Made by a program: the position numbers and the translations under genes. This document shows, piece by piece, positions 7,158-19,600 of a stretch of DNA of 51,463 bases (positions are counted from its first letter, which is position 1; each line of letters begins with the position of its first letter). This DNA is from an uncultured Candidatus Melainabacteria bacterium (GTDB lineage Bacteria; Cyanobacteriota; Vampirovibrionia; Gastranaerophilales; Gastranaerophilaceae): assembly GCA_934747325.1 (NCBI GenBank), contig CAKVGW010000004.1:1-51463 (forward strand). Reading direction: 5' to 3'. The notes beneath the pieces were generated by a model. That model was not told the origin of the DNA. It saw nothing but the letters and a program-made list of their open reading frames with translations, and made no database searches.

Positions 7158-7238
7158 GATATTAAACACACAATCAAAATTTATATACTACACTTCACAC
7201 AATTAAGTTTTTAGAGTCGTTCAAGACTCTTTTTTTTT
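7158..7238 (+). ncRNA. candidate small RNA of about 80 nt
   Basis: The predicted start is the +1 of the shared-operator promoter, and the end is an intrinsic terminator with a U tract. No ATG, GTG or TTG with a ribosome binding site occurs between, so no peptide is expected. The body is unstructured and rich in A and C (repeated ACACA-like runs). Alternatively it is an untranslated leader of dnaE that ends at the terminator (attenuation). Exact ends are inferred. Confidence 0.45.
7213..7237 (+). terminator. intrinsic terminator of the candidate small RNA
   Basis: A 6-bp stem AGAGTC / GACTCT with a 6-base loop is followed by eight T residues on the plus strand, 69 bp before dnaE. Confidence 0.75.
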
Positions 7239-7305
7239 GCTTAAATATAGAATTTTATTTCAAAATTTTACAAACCTTAATACGTCCTTGTGATAGATTA
7301 TAATT

Positions 7306-10300
7306 ATGGCAAATTTTATACCTTTACATATTCACTCGGAATATTCACTATTAGATGGGATGATTAGAGTCGGCGACTTGGTTAAGTATGCTCAAGAAAA
7401 TAATCTTCCTGCTATTGCAATTACTGACCACGGTGTAATGTATTCTGCGGTTGAATTTTATGAACTAGCAGAACACGCAGGAATAAATCCGCTTATTGGT
7501 TGTGAATTTTATGTAAATACAGGTGATATTCATGTAAAAGATAGTGCCAATAATCCTTTATATCACTTAATTTTAATTGCAAAGGATAATAAGGGTTATA
7601 AAAATCTTATTAAATTAGTTTCAACTGCTTGGTGCGAAGGGTTCTATTACAAGCCTCGTATCAATTTTGAGTTATTAAAAGAGTATCATGAAGGTTTGAT
7701 TTGCGCGTCTGCTTGTTTAGGTGGCGAAGTTTTGCAACACCTACTTAAAAATGAGTACGATCAAGCTAAAGAAGTTGCTAAGCGTTATCAGGATTTGTTT
7801 GGAGATGATTATTATATCGAGCTTCAAGACCACAACATGGAAGAGCAAAAACGCACAAATCCTGACTTGATGAAGATTGCCAAAGAACTTGGTATTAAAA
7901 TGATTATCACAAACGACTCACACTATTTGAGAAAAGAGGATGCGGACGCTCAAGATACTTTGTTGTGCTTGCAAACTAACGCAAATAAAGATGATGAAAA
8001 GCGTTTTCATTTCCCAAATAATGAGTTTTATGTTAAATCGAAAGAAGAAATGCGACAAGCGTTTTCTTGGATGGATGATGCTACATTTGAAGAATGCTGT
8101 GCAAATACGGAAGAAGTTGCAAATAAATGTAATGTAGAAATTGAACTTCACAATGCACCACTTCCTCATTACGACGTTCCGGAAGAATTTATATTCACTT
8201 CTGACGACGTTGACCCTAAAATCATTGAGCGATTAAAGAAGAAAAACAAAACCGAGAATACAGCCGATGTTTTGGAAGAAGCTAAGTATATTCAAGGTAT
8301 TGAAAACTACTTAGAACATATTGTATTTGAAGGTTTAAAAAAGCGTTACGGAGATCCGCCTCCGGAAGAAATTATAAAGCGTGCAAAGTATGAATTGGGC
8401 GTAATCAATCACATGGGTTTCCCTGCGTACTTCATGATTACGTGGGACTTTATTCACTTTGCGAAAACTCATGATATTCCTGTCGGCCCCGGTAGAGGTT
8501 CAGCAGCAGGTTCGGTTGTAGCGTACGCATTGGAAATTACGGATATTGACCCTATTTATCACAAACTGTTGTTTGAAAGATTTTTGAATCCTGAACGTTT
8601 TACCATGCCCGATATTGATATCGACTTTTGTATCGAAAAACGTGGTGATGTTATTGATTACGTTACAAAAAAATATGGTGAAGATAAGGTTTGTCAAATC
8701 ATTACATTCTCAACTTATGCACCAAAAGCTGCTTTTAAAGGTGTTGGACGTGTTCTACAAGTTCCTTTTGCCGAAAGTAACAGAATTACAGGTTTAATTG
8801 AACCGGCTCTTGATGTTGCAAGAGCATCTAATCCAAAAGCTGAATGGCTTCGTGATATTGTAGCAGCTGAAGGTACATCCGATTTTAAACAGCTTTATGA
8901 TGAAGATTATCAAATAATGAATCCCGAAAACGGAAAAACAATAAGTTTTAAACGTTGGGTTGATATGGCAATCGCAATTGAAGGTTTGAAATGCGGTACA
9001 GGTACTCACGCTGCAGGTGTAATTATTTCCCACGCGCCATTAGATACAATTTTACCGGTTCAGCCTTCAAAAGATGGTATTGTTCAAACAGGTTATCCTA
9101 AACATGAAGCAACAGAAGTTTTAGACCTTCTTAAAATGGACTTTTTGGGATTAAGAAACTTAACCATGATTACAAAAACTTGTAAAATGGTTAAAAAATA
9201 TCGTGGAATTGATGTTGACATTAACAATATTCCTCTTGACGATAAACCTACCTATGAAATGCTAGTACGCGGTGAAACAATTGGTGTATTCCAGTTAGAA
9301 TCACAAGGCATGATGAACCTTGTTAAACGACTTAAACCTGACGTTTTTGAAGATTTAGGCGCGTTGGTGGCTTTATTCCGTCCTGGTCCTTTGGGTTCCG
9401 GCATGGTTGATGACTTCGTAGCAAGAAAACACGGTAAGCAAGAGATTACTTACGCACATCCGCTTCTTGAACCTGTGCTTAAAGATACTTATGGAACTAT
9501 TGTTTATCAAGAACAAATCATGCAGGTATTCCAAGTTTTAGCAGATTATTCACTTGGTCAAGCAGACCAAGTCCGCCGTATGATGGGTAAAAAAGACCTT
9601 AAAACAATGGAAGAGCAAAGAGGTAAATTTATTGCCGCATCTGCAAAGCATGACATGAAGAAAGAAGATGCTGAAAAGTTGTTCAACCAAATTCTCGCGT
9701 TCGCTTCATACTGTTTTAACAGGTCGCACTCCGCAGCTTATGCGTTTGTAGCGTATCAAACTGCGTATTTAAAAACGCATTATCCTGTTGAATATTTTTC
9801 AGCCTTGCTATCAAGTGTTGCCGATAATAAAGACCAAACTCAGCTTTATATTGAAGAAGCTCAAAGACTTGGCAGCAAAGTTTTAGCACCTGATATTAAT
9901 AAATCATATTTAGAATACGCACCTGACGGTGACAATATTCGTTTTGGTATGGCTGCGATTAAAGGCGTTGGTGCGCCTGTCGTTGAAGCAATTATAAAAG
10001 AACGTGAAGAAAACGGAGATTTTAAAAATATCTTTGATTTTTGTAAAAGAGTTGACGCAAAATATGTTAATAAAAAATCTTTGGAAGGCTTAATTAAGGC
10101 TGGGGCATTTTCTAATATCGAAAAAAGCAGGAAACAGCTTTTTGAAAATATGGAACATATTTTAGATGTAACCTCAAAAGAAGCTAAAGATAGAGCGATG
10201 GGACAAGTTAGTCTGTTTTCGGCTTTAGGCGGTGATAGTGAATTTGAAAACGTACAATATCAGCTTGTCGGAAGTGATGCAGAATATACTGATAAAGAAA

Positions 10301-10944
10301 TACAGTTGTTTGAAAAAGAATTTTTAGGGTTTTATGTAACCTCACATCCGCTATTTTCAATACGCGACAAATTACCATTTTTAATGACTCATAGGGTTGC
10401 GGAACTTAAAGAATTAAAAGAAGAGGAAGTTGTAACTCTTTGTGGACTGGTTACCGCAACAAGACAAATTCCGACAAAAAAAGATCCGTCTAAATTCTTG
10501 AGATTTGTAACTTTGGAAGATTTGACAGGAAAAGTTGATTGCGTTTGTTTCCATAAAAAACTTATGGAATTCGGTGAAATGCTTGTGCAGGATAACAAGG
10601 TTGTAATTACCGGAAAAGTTCAGCATAGAGGCGATGAAGGTGCAGTGAGTATTCTTATTGATAACGTTAAATCAGTGGAAAACTCAAATATCGTAACTTT
10701 AGAATTAAAACGTGATGTTAAATATGAAGAACTATGCGGAATAAAAAACATTTTAGCAAAACATCATGGTGATGACCCTGTAATGTTTAAAATGCCACCT
10801 GTAGACGGATACAGCACAAAAATTTTGACAGCACCAATATTTTGGGTAACTTCAACTAATGATTTAATAAACCACATGCAACAAGTATTTCCAAATACAA
10901 TGGATGTGACTATTCGTTCACTAGATCAGCCGTTAGAAGTTTAA
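7306..10944 (+). CDS. dnaE: DNA polymerase III subunit alpha
   Basis: This is the replicative polymerase catalytic subunit. The 1212 residues show the DnaE1 order: PHP domain at the N-terminus (PLHIHSEYSLLDGM near 5-18, TDHGVM near 42-47), the C-family palm with GPGRGSAAGSVVAYALE (about 395-411) and the catalytic PDIDIDF (about 431-437), FSTYAPKAAFKGVGRVL, the fingers and HhH region (FNRSHSAAYAFVAYQTAYLK near 803-822), and a C-terminal OB fold near 1030-1110. PHP metal ligands appear intact. The length is typical. A TATAAT occurs one base before the ATG but is too close to be its promoter. It converges on rpoC2 with a shared terminator. Confidence 0.97.
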   Translation: MANFIPLHIHSEYSLLDGMIRVGDLVKYAQENNLPAIAITDHGVMYSAVEFYELAEHAGINPLIGCEFYVNTGDIHVKDSANNPLYHLILIAKDNKGYKNLIKLVSTAWCEGFYYKPRINFELLKEYHEGLICASACLGGEVLQHLLKNEYDQAKEVAKRYQDLFGDDYYIELQDHNMEEQKRTNPDLMKIAKELGIKMIITNDSHYLRKEDADAQDTLLCLQTNANKDDEKRFHFPNNEFYVKSKEEMRQAFSWMDDATFEECCANTEEVANKCNVEIELHNAPLPHYDVPEEFIFTSDDVDPKIIERLKKKNKTENTADVLEEAKYIQGIENYLEHIVFEGLKKRYGDPPPEEIIKRAKYELGVINHMGFPAYFMITWDFIHFAKTHDIPVGPGRGSAAGSVVAYALEITDIDPIYHKLLFERFLNPERFTMPDIDIDFCIEKRGDVIDYVTKKYGEDKVCQIITFSTYAPKAAFKGVGRVLQVPFAESNRITGLIEPALDVARASNPKAEWLRDIVAAEGTSDFKQLYDEDYQIMNPENGKTISFKRWVDMAIAIEGLKCGTGTHAAGVIISHAPLDTILPVQPSKDGIVQTGYPKHEATEVLDLLKMDFLGLRNLTMITKTCKMVKKYRGIDVDINNIPLDDKPTYEMLVRGETIGVFQLESQGMMNLVKRLKPDVFEDLGALVALFRPGPLGSGMVDDFVARKHGKQEITYAHPLLEPVLKDTYGTIVYQEQIMQVFQVLADYSLGQADQVRRMMGKKDLKTMEEQRGKFIAASAKHDMKKEDAEKLFNQILAFASYCFNRSHSAAYAFVAYQTAYLKTHYPVEYFSALLSSVADNKDQTQLYIEEAQRLGSKVLAPDINKSYLEYAPDGDNIRFGMAAIKGVGAPVVEAIIKEREENGDFKNIFDFCKRVDAKYVNKKSLEGLIKAGAFSNIEKSRKQLFENMEHILDVTSKEAKDRAMGQVSLFSALGGDSEFENVQYQLVGSDAEYTDKEIQLFEKEFLGFYVTSHPLFSIRDKLPFLMTHRVAELKELKEEEVVTLCGLVTATRQIPTKKDPSKFLRFVTLEDLTGKVDCVCFHKKLMEFGEMLVQDNKVVITGKVQHRGDEGAVSILIDNVKSVENSNIVTLELKRDVKYEELCGIKNILAKHHGDDPVMFKMPPVDGYSTKILTAPIFWVTSTNDLINHMQQVFPNTMDVTIRSLDQPLEV

Positions 10945-10965
10945 ATAGCTAATTTTTTTATAAAT

Positions 10966-11003
10966 AAATCGCGGGTTAAAACAAAGTTTTAACCCGCGAT
11001 TTT
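10966..11003. terminator. bidirectional terminator between dnaE and rpoC2
   Basis: A 16-bp perfect stem (AATCGCGGGTTAAAAC and its complement) with a 3-base loop. T-rich sequence flanks both sides, so it can end dnaE and rpoC2 transcripts. Confidence 0.9.
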
Positions 11004-11023
11004 AGTTATTCACATTCTGAGAA

Positions 11024-14000
11024 CTATTCATTATCAGAATTTTTGTTATCACCAACAAGTAAATCTGGTGCGCCAAACATACCTTCAATTTCTTCTAAAA
11101 TTGCAGATGGTTTACGAGCTTGATTTCTTTGTGCAGCACGTTTTTGAGCTTCTTTATCTCTTTCTTCGTTAGCACAAGATAAGTGATAGAAACCTGTACC
11201 AGCCGGTATCAAACGACCGATAATAACGTTTTCTTTCAAACCTCTTAACAAGTCTTTCTTACCGTCTACTGCAGCTTCTGTCAAGATTCTTGTTGTTTCT
11301 TGGAATGAAGCAGCTGAAATAAATGATTCAGTGTTCAATGAAGCTTTTGTGATACCTAATAACATGTATTCACAAGTTGCTTCTTGACCATCATGTTCTT
11401 TAACAGCTTTGTTTTCATTTTCAAATGTTTGAACTTCAACCAATTCACCAGGAAGCAAGTTAGTATCACCTGAATCAACAACTTTAACCTTTTTAGTCAT
11501 CTGACGAACGATAATTTCAATGTGTTTATCTGCGATTTCTACACCTTGTGAACGGTATACACGTTGAACTTCGTCTACCAAATACTGTTGTGCTTCTTCA
11601 GGACCACAAAGTCTGATAACGTCATGAGGATTTAAAGGACCACTTGTTAAAGGTTGACCTTTTTTAATCTTCTGACCGTTTTGAACCACGATACTTGCAT
11701 CGATTGCAAACTTGATTTCAGATTTTGAACCGCCTTCTGTTTCCAAGAATAATCTAGGTACATCGTCTTCAATTTCAATTCTAGCTACACCGTCAGCTTC
11801 TGCTAAAATAGCACAGTCTTTTGGTTTTCTAGCTTCAAGAAGTTCTTCAACTCTTGGAAGACCTTGAACGATATCGCCTGTCTTTTCTCTTTCAAATACC
11901 AATGTAGCAAGCATATCACCACGTAGTACCAAAGAACCTTCTTCAACCTGCAACATTGTACCAGGGCTGATTAAGTATGGACGACCGTTTCTTATTGTAA
12001 CTGATTTTGCAGTAACATCAACAATTTTACCTGAAACAGGTGCTAATTCGCCAGATTCTGCAACAACTGAATCTAACTTAATGAAATCACCTTTCTTAAC
12101 TGATGGTTTTGATTTAGTTTCAACAGTTGTTTCAAAGTTTGCAGAGTTAAGAAGTAATCTTCTTGATTCAGAAACATCACCCTTAATTGAAGCAACACCG
12201 TCGTTTAATGCAAGAACTTCTGTCTTAGCGATTGGAGTTTTAGCATCAATAACTTCACCGTTTGCAACTAATAATTCAGTTTGAAGTGAACTGTTAAGCT
12301 TAGAATTTCCTTCTAATTCACGACGAACAATTAATGTTTCCAATACAACAATCTTCAATTCGCCTTTTTCATCAAGTTCTACCATACCTTTTAAGTGTGA
12401 TAAGTAACCTTGCATTTGAAGAACTAAGCTTGTTCTTGTTAATGTTGCACCATCAAGATTTCTAACTCTAGCACCATCTTTGTATTGTAATTGCGTTACA
12501 GGAACAATATTGATTGATTCATCAGTTGTATTGAATTCAATAGAAACTTCCTTAGGTTCAATGTACATTGGTTGAACAGGTCTAACCAAGATTTGAACAG
12601 GTTTATCTTCTAATGATTCTTCTTCAAGAGCTGATGTATCAATATCTTCATCCAAATCATCAATATCTAAATCATCAAAATCCATTTCCATCAAAGTTAC
12701 GATAGAAGTTTCTTTTGCCTTGATACCTTTAGCAATAACTGTACCTTCTTCAACTACAGCGCCTTCTTCAACCTTCAATTCAGAAATATTTGGAAGTGTA
12801 TGAACTTCACCAGGTCTGATTGTAACTTCGTGTACAACATCGTTAAATTCCTTGAATTCTACGATACCATCAATATGACAGTAAACGTCTTTAACAACTT
12901 CTGTACCTGCTGTTACGAATGTACCGTTGTCAACCATCTTTAAAGAAGAATCTTTGTTAACTTGGTGAACTTCTTCCGGAACAAATACGATATGACCAGG
13001 GTTAGTAACGATTTGATTATCATCAACTTCAATATCAATGTATTTAATTTCACCTGAAGATGAAACTGAACATTCGTCATCAACAAGTTCTGCGATAATC
13101 ATACCGTTTTCAACAGTTGTATCAACAGGAGCTTTAACGATATATTTTTCACCTGTTTTATCAACAGTCCATAATTGTTCTTTCTTAGTTTGTTCGAAAG
13201 TAGCATTTGCAGGGTTCAAAGAAGCAATTACAATTGTAATTTCTTTACCTTGAACAATCTTATTAATTTTATTTTTACCTGATTTTACTTCTTCAACAAC
13301 TAAATCTTCTGCGTAACGAACTTCACCACCGTGTTCAGAAATCATTAATGTTTCAGCTAATTTTTCACCAGCTTTTACTTTTTGTTCATCAGAAACAAGA
13401 ACTTTTGAACCACCAGGTAAGTTATAAACATCACCACCGATAATCCAAACGATACCGTTTTTGTTAGCAGTTCTTGAAATGTTACCTTGTCTATCTTTCT
13501 TTTCGTCTGCTACGAAATCTTCAAACAAGATTACACCGGACATATCAGCGTTAATATCTTTTGTAGCTTTTTCTGTTAAACGACCGCCATCATTAGCAGT
13601 TGGTTTGTATTCAGCAAGTTTAAAGTCTTTTTCAATCTTCATACCGTCAGCAAAGAATACTGTTGCACCTGCAGGAATGTGATAAGAAGTTGATTTTTTA
13701 GCACCTTTAACTTCAATATCAGCTTCATAAATAGAAACTCTAACAACATCACCGTGACGAGTTCTAAGTTCTCTTGTTTTAAGCTTAGATTCAACCGTAC
13801 CTGCTTCAGTTGCGTGAATTTCTTTTGTAGCTTCTTTAACGCCAACCGCACCACCTGTGTGGAAGGTTCTCATTGTAAGCTGTGTACCAGGTTCACCGAT
13901 TGATTGAGCTGCGATAATACCGATTGCTTCACCAACATCAACTAATTTTTGAGTTGTCATTGCCCAACCATAACATTTTTGGCAAACACCATATTCAAGA

Positions 14001-14890
14001 CCGCAAGTTAAACCTGAACGAACTTTAAGTTCTTGCAAGTTTAAATGAGCGATTTTCTTAATATCTTTTCTATCCATTGTAGTATTTTTTGCTACAAGTA
14101 AAGTTGTACCATCTTCATCGAAGATATCTTGAGCAACAGTTCTGCCCAACAATCTGTCGATTAGAGGAACAATAATATTATCACCATCAGTAATAGGTTT
14201 CATGTTGATGCTCTTTTCAGTACCGCAATCAGCATCTCTAATAATAACATCTTGAGCAACGTCAACCAAACGTCTTGTCAAATAACCTGAATCGGCTGTT
14301 TTCAACGCTGTATCTACCAAACCTTTACGAGCACCGTATGAAGAAATGATGTATTCAGTACAAGAAAGACCTTCTTTAAAGTTTGAAGTAATCGGCAAGT
14401 CGATGATTTGACCTTGTGCGTCTGCCATCAAACCTCTCATACCAACTAACTGAGAGACCTGTGATAAGTTACCTCTCGCACCAGAGAATGCCATCATATA
14501 TACCGGGTTTAATTTATCAAAGTTTTCAACTACTTGCTCTGTCAACTTAGCTGTTGTTTCAGACCAAGTATCAATAACCTTTGTATATCTTTCAACTTCT
14601 GTAATTTCACCTTTTAAATATCTATTTGTTGATTTTTCAATTTCTGCTTCTGCTTCTTTAAGAAGTCCTTTTTTAGATTCAGGAACTGATAAGTCAGCGA
14701 TTGAAATTGTAACACCAGATTTTGTAGCGTATTTATAACCTAAATTCTTAAGTGTATTAGCCAATTCAGCAGTTTTAGCTCCGCCGTATTCTAGATACAT
14801 TTGAGAAAGAAGCTTTTTCAATCCGCCTTTATCCATTTGTTTATTAATAAACGCTGGAGTTTGTTTTGCATGTGCGTATGTATTTTCCAT
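11024..14890 (-). CDS. rpoC2: DNA-directed RNA polymerase subunit beta'' (C-terminal half of beta')
   Basis: This is the C-terminal part of split beta', a cyanobacterial-lineage trait. The 1288 residues include the funnel and rim helices ([20 protein letters not shown] near 134-153), zinc ligands (DADCGT and [13 protein letters not shown] near 218-305), the trigger-loop start [11 protein letters not shown] (Phe at 343), and the resumption [15 protein letters not shown] (Gly near 1010). Between the two lie about 660 residues of Gly/Val/Glu-rich beta-sandwich-like sequence, far longer than the roughly 190-residue SI3 of E. coli and close to cyanobacterial SI3. An acidic patch ([15 protein letters not shown]) sits in that insertion. 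It is the last gene of rpoB-rpoC1-rpoC2, 27 bp after rpoC1. Confidence 0.96.
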   Translation of the reverse strand: MENTYAHAKQTPAFINKQMDKGGLKKLLSQMYLEYGGAKTAELANTLKNLGYKYATKSGVTISIADLSVPESKKGLLKEAEAEIEKSTNRYLKGEITEVERYTKVIDTWSETTAKLTEQVVENFDKLNPVYMMAFSGARGNLSQVSQLVGMRGLMADAQGQIIDLPITSNFKEGLSCTEYIISSYGARKGLVDTALKTADSGYLTRRLVDVAQDVIIRDADCGTEKSINMKPITDGDNIIVPLIDRLLGRTVAQDIFDEDGTTLLVAKNTTMDRKDIKKIAHLNLQELKVRSGLTCGLEYGVCQKCYGWAMTTQKLVDVGEAIGIIAAQSIGEPGTQLTMRTFHTGGAVGVKEATKEIHATEAGTVESKLKTRELRTRHGDVVRVSIYEADIEVKGAKKSTSYHIPAGATVFFADGMKIEKDFKLAEYKPTANDGGRLTEKATKDINADMSGVILFEDFVADEKKDRQGNISRTANKNGIVWIIGGDVYNLPGGSKVLVSDEQKVKAGEKLAETLMISEHGGEVRYAEDLVVEEVKSGKNKINKIVQGKEITIVIASLNPANATFEQTKKEQLWTVDKTGEKYIVKAPVDTTVENGMIIAELVDDECSVSSSGEIKYIDIEVDDNQIVTNPGHIVFVPEEVHQVNKDSSLKMVDNGTFVTAGTEVVKDVYCHIDGIVEFKEFNDVVHEVTIRPGEVHTLPNISELKVEEGAVVEEGTVIAKGIKAKETSIVTLMEMDFDDLDIDDLDEDIDTSALEEESLEDKPVQILVRPVQPMYIEPKEVSIEFNTTDESINIVPVTQLQYKDGARVRNLDGATLTRTSLVLQMQGYLSHLKGMVELDEKGELKIVVLETLIVRRELEGNSKLNSSLQTELLVANGEVIDAKTPIAKTEVLALNDGVASIKGDVSESRRLLLNSANFETTVETKSKPSVKKGDFIKLDSVVAESGELAPVSGKIVDVTAKSVTIRNGRPYLISPGTMLQVEEGSLVLRGDMLATLVFEREKTGDIVQGLPRVEELLEARKPKDCAILAEADGVARIEIEDDVPRLFLETEGGSKSEIKFAIDASIVVQNGQKIKKGQPLTSGPLNPHDVIRLCGPEEAQQYLVDEVQRVYRSQGVEIADKHIEIIVRQMTKKVKVVDSGDTNLLPGELVEVQTFENENKAVKEHDGQEATCEYMLLGITKASLNTESFISAASFQETTRILTEAAVDGKKDLLRGLKENVIIGRLIPAGTGFYHLSCANEERDKEAQKRAAQRNQARKPSAILEEIEGMFGAPDLLVGDNKNSDNE

Positions 14891-14917
14891 CTTTTATTTT
14901 TCCCTTTTAATCTTTAA

Positions 14918-16627
14918 CTACACTAAAGCTGATCTAACTGCTTCGTTGAATATAATTCTACCAACAGTTGTTTCAATTCTCTTACCTTTTTCATCACGAA
15001 CTACAATCTTGTCATGAAGTGTAATTACCTTAGCTTCTAATGCTGAAATAGCGTCTTGGAAGCTATAGAAGTAACCTTGTACATCTTGTTCAGGATTTTT
15101 CATAATAGTTAGGTAGTACATACCTAATACCATATCCTGAGAAGGTGTGATGATTGGCTTACCGTTAGCAGGAGCCAAGATATTGTTTGTAGCCAACATA
15201 AGCATTCTAGCTTCAGTTTGAGCCTCAATTGATAGAGGAACGTGAACAGCCATTTGGTCACCGTCGAAGTCGGCGTTGAATGCCGTACATACCAATGGGT
15301 GTAGTTGAATTGCACGTCCTTCTACTAATTTAGGTTCAAATGCTTGAATACCTAATCTGTGAAGGGTCGGTGCTCTGTTCAACATAACAGGGTGTCCGTC
15401 AATAATTTCTTCTAAGATATCCCAAACTCTAGCGTCTGAGCGTTCAATCATTTTCTTAGCAGATTTAATATTTTGAACAAATCCTCTTTCGATAAGTTTA
15501 TTAACAACAAACGGTTTGAATAATTCAATTGCCATTTCTTTTGGCAAACCGCATTGGTTAAGTTTTAATGTAGGACCAACTACGATAACTGAACGACCTG
15601 AGTAATCAACACGTTTACCTAACAAGTTTTGACGGAAACGACCTTGTTTACCTTCAATAATGTTAGACAATGATTTCAACGCTCTGTTGTTAGGACCAAC
15701 AACAGTTCTACCACGTCTGCCGTTATCAATAAGTGCGTCAACAGCTTCTTGAAGCATACGTTTTTCGTTTCTTACGATGATTTCAGGAGCACCCATTTCC
15801 AATAATCTTTGTAAACGGTTGTTTCTGTTGATTACACGTCTATATAAATCGTTCAAATCTGATGTAGCGAATCTGCCACCGTCCAATTGAACCATTGGTC
15901 TTAAGTCAGGAGGAGTTACTGGAAGTACATCCATAACCATCCAAGTAGGGTCTGTTTCAGAAGAAATTAAAGAATCTAATAATCTCAATCTCTTAATCAA
16001 CTTACCTTTTCTTTGAACAGAAGTTACATGACCTGCCAATTCAGTTCTAATTTCTTCTGCCAATTCTTTAACATTAATTTCACCTAAAAGTTTCTTGATA
16101 GCTTCAGCACCAATACCAACTTCTAACTTAGATTCTTCATTTTCCATGATGAAATCTTCGTATTCTTCTTCAGAAAGAAGTTGAAGTTTCTTAAATGGGC
16201 TATCAGCAGGATCAATAACTACATAGTTATTAAAGTAAATAACTTGTTCTAGATCTTTTAATGTCATGTCTAAAAGTAAACCAAGATAAGATGGAATACC
16301 TTTCAAGAACCAAATGTGAGAAACAGGAGCAGCAAGCTTGATGTGTCCCATTCTGTGACGTCTTACTTTTGAATCTGTAACTTCAACGCCGCATCTTTCA
16401 CAAATGATACCTTTGTGACGAACTCTTTTATATTTACCGCAATAACATTCCCAGTCCTTTGTTGGTCCGAAAATTCTTTCGCAGAATAAACCATCTCTTT
16501 CAGGTTTAAGGGTTCTATAATTAATAGTTTCAGGTTTTGTAACCTCGCCATAAGACCACTTCAAGATTCTTTCAGGTGAAGCGATGCTTATGCGTATATA
16601 ATCAAAATAATCAATACTTGTAGACAA
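14918..16627 (-). CDS. rpoC1: DNA-directed RNA polymerase subunit gamma (N-terminal half of beta')
   Basis: This is the N-terminal half of split beta', carrying the active-site [14 protein letters not shown] motif with three Mg-binding Asp. Also visible are the zinc-binding [20 protein letters not shown] near 70-90, the lid/rudder region, and [17 protein letters not shown] (switch region). I place the start at TTG 16627 rather than the upstream ATG at 16672: a strong AAGGAGAT sits 6 bases before the TTG, and the protein then begins [19 protein letters not shown], as RpoC1 proteins do. That gives 569 residues and a 13-bp gap to rpoB, instead of a 32-bp overlap. It ends before the funnel domain, which is on rpoC2. 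Confidence 0.95.
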   Translation of the reverse strand: MSTSIDYFDYIRISIASPERILKWSYGEVTKPETINYRTLKPERDGLFCERIFGPTKDWECYCGKYKRVRHKGIICERCGVEVTDSKVRRHRMGHIKLAAPVSHIWFLKGIPSYLGLLLDMTLKDLEQVIYFNNYVVIDPADSPFKKLQLLSEEEYEDFIMENEESKLEVGIGAEAIKKLLGEINVKELAEEIRTELAGHVTSVQRKGKLIKRLRLLDSLISSETDPTWMVMDVLPVTPPDLRPMVQLDGGRFATSDLNDLYRRVINRNNRLQRLLEMGAPEIIVRNEKRMLQEAVDALIDNGRRGRTVVGPNNRALKSLSNIIEGKQGRFRQNLLGKRVDYSGRSVIVVGPTLKLNQCGLPKEMAIELFKPFVVNKLIERGFVQNIKSAKKMIERSDARVWDILEEIIDGHPVMLNRAPTLHRLGIQAFEPKLVEGRAIQLHPLVCTAFNADFDGDQMAVHVPLSIEAQTEARMLMLATNNILAPANGKPIITPSQDMVLGMYYLTIMKNPEQDVQGYFYSFQDAISALEAKVITLHDKIVVRDEKGKRIETTVGRIIFNEAVRSALV

Positions 16628-16640
16628 TTTTCCTATCTCC

Positions 16641-19600
16641 TTATATTTCGCCCAATGTTGCTGAAGTATCAAAGAAATTAATATTTAATAACTCTGAATC
16701 AATATCTGACAATGTTCTCTTTGGCGCAGCTTTGCGCAAATCTTCCATATCAGACATCAAATCAACTTCAACGCCATTTTTCTTAGCAACTGTAATATCT
16801 AAACCGATACTTTGCAATTCTCTTACAAGTACCTTAAATGATTCCGGAATACCAGGTCTTGGAATGTTATCACCCTTAACGATTGATTCGTAAGCTCTAT
16901 TACGTCCGTTTACATCATCGGATTTAATAGTCAACATTTCTTGAAGTGTGTAAGCCGCACCATAAGCTTCCAATGCCCAAACTTCCATTTCACCGAATCT
17001 TTGACCACCGAATTGAGCTTTACCACCCAAAGGTTGTTGTGTAACTAATGAGTAAGGGCCGGTTGAACGAGCGTGAATCTTATCATCAACTAAGTGAACA
17101 AGTTTCAAGATATAAGATAAACCAACTGCAATCGGTTCATCAAATGGTTCACCTGTTCTACCATCGATTAGATAAACTTTACCGTCTTCTCTAACCCAAT
17201 CACAACCTGATTCTTTGATACCTCTTAGAAGTTCAGCCTTAGTTGCGATTTCAGATTGATTATCACCATATCTTTCATCGAATGAAGGTGCTTCATAGTG
17301 TTCACCTGTCAAGTATGCAGCCAAACCTAACAAACATTCATAAGTTTGACCAACGTTCATACGAGAAGGAACACCTAGTGGGTTCAACACGATATCAACT
17401 GGAGTACCGTCTGGTAAGAATGGCATATCTTCTTTTGGAAGAATTCTTGAAACGATACCTTTGTTACCGTGACGACCTGAAAGTTTATCACCTACAGATA
17501 CCTTACGTTTTTGAGCGATGTAAACTCTGATTACTGTATTTGCTCCAGGTGGTAATTCGTCACCTTTTTCTCTGTCAAATACCTTAACGTCGAGAACTCT
17601 ACCGCCTTCACCGTGAGGAACTCTTAGTGAATTATCTTTAACATCTCTTGCTTTTTCAGCAAAGATTGCTCTTAACAATTTTTCTTCAGGCGGATGCTCA
17701 GATTCACCTTTCGGTGTAACTTTACCAACAAGAATATCATCTGCATAAACTCTAGCACCGATACGAACAATACCACGTTCATCCAAATGTCTTAAAGCTT
17801 CTTCTGAAACGTTTGGAATTTCTCTTGTGATTTCTTCCGGTCCAAGTTTAGTTTGTCTTGCATCAATTTCTAATTTTTCAATGTGAACTGATGTAAAGAT
17901 ATCATCATGAACGCATCTTTCTGAAAGCAAGATAGCATCTTCGAAGTTATAACCTTCCCAAGGCATATAAGCTACCAAAATATTTTTACCGATTGAAAGT
18001 TCACCGCAACTTGTTGAAGCACCATCTGCGATTACATCACCTGCTTCAATTTTATCGCCTTCCTTAACAATTGGTTTTTGGTTAATACATGTATCTTGGT
18101 TAGAACGTACATATTTCATTAATGTATGTAAATGTTGTTTACCGGCTTGGTCAGTGATGATAATTTCTTCACCTGTTACACGAGAAACAACACCGCTAAC
18201 TCTTGCACAAACTACCATGCCTGAGTCTTTTGCAACTCTTCTTTCCATACCTGTACCAACAACCGGTCTTTCAGTAATTAGAAGAGGTACTGATTGACGT
18301 TGCATGTTTGAACCCATCAATGCACGGTTCGCATCATCGTGTTCAATGAACGGAATCATAGAAGTCGCAACTGAGATAATCTGAATTGGGCAAACTCCCA
18401 TGTAGTCAACTTTTGAAGAATCACTCATAATGAATTCTGATCTGTAACGAACCGGAATTTGAGCAGCTTTAAATGTGTTATCAGGGTTCAATTGAACGTC
18501 TGCAGGCGCACATCTAAAGTTTTCATCTTCGTCAGCTGTCATGTAAACAACTTCGTCTGTAACCTTACCATCTTTAACAACAAAGAATGGAGATTCAACG
18601 AAACCGTAGTCATTAACTCTTGCGTGAGTAGCTAATGAACCAATCAAACCAGCGTTTGGACCTTCCGGTGTTTCAATCGGACAAATACGACCGTAGTGAG
18701 AAGGGTGAATATCACGAACCGCGAAACCGGCTCTTTCTCTTTGCAAACCACCAGGTCCTAATGCTGAAATACGTCTTTTGTGAGTCAATTCAGCAAGTGG
18801 GTTAATTTGGTCCATGAACTGTGATAACTGTGATGAACCAAAGAACTCCTTCAAAGAAGCAACTAATGGTTTTGTATTTAACAAGTTCAATGGAGTTAAG
18901 GTTTCAGAATCTTGAAGAGTCATTCTTTCTTTAACGATTCTTTCAATTCTTGATAAACCAACTCTGAATTGGTTTTGAAGAAGTTCGCCAACTGAACGAA
19001 TTCTTCTGTTTCCTAAGTGGTCGATATCATCCAATGAACCTTCATCATAAGTTAAGTTGATTAAGTATTCGATTGAAGCAACGATATCTTGAACAGTCAA
19101 TGTTCTTTGATTCTTAGGAATGTTCAAGTTTAACTTTTTATTTAATTTATAACGACCAACACGACCGATATCGTATTTCTTATCATCAAAGAATCTTGAT
19201 TCTAAGATTTGGCGTCCACCTTGAGCAGAAGCAGGGTCACCAGGTCTTAATTTTTTGTACAAATCAATTAAAGCATCATCAGTTGTTTCAGTTGTATCTT
19301 TATCCAATGTTTTCTTTAAGAATTCAAAGTGAGTGAACAAAGATTCCATTTCTGAAACAGTAATACCCATTGCTTTAAGTAATGTTGTAGCCAAGATTTT
19401 CCTATTTTTGTCAATCTTAACGTAAATAATATCGTTAGAATCTGTTTCAATCTTCAACCATGCCCCTCTGTTTGGAATCATAGTTGCGTTATAAAGTCTT
19501 TTACCTGTTGGAGAAATTTCTCTCTTGAAATAAACACCAGGAGAACGAACGATTTGAGAAACGATAACACGTTCTGCACCGTTAACAATGAAAGTACCTT

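Noticed and set aside
7299..7304. TATAAT as the dnaE promoter
   Set aside because: It ends one base before the start codon, so transcription would begin inside the coding sequence.
10389..10598. Numerous open frames opposite dnaE, rpoB, rpoC2 and the RND permease
   Set aside because: They lie antisense to long conserved genes, lack ribosome binding sites and show no family features.
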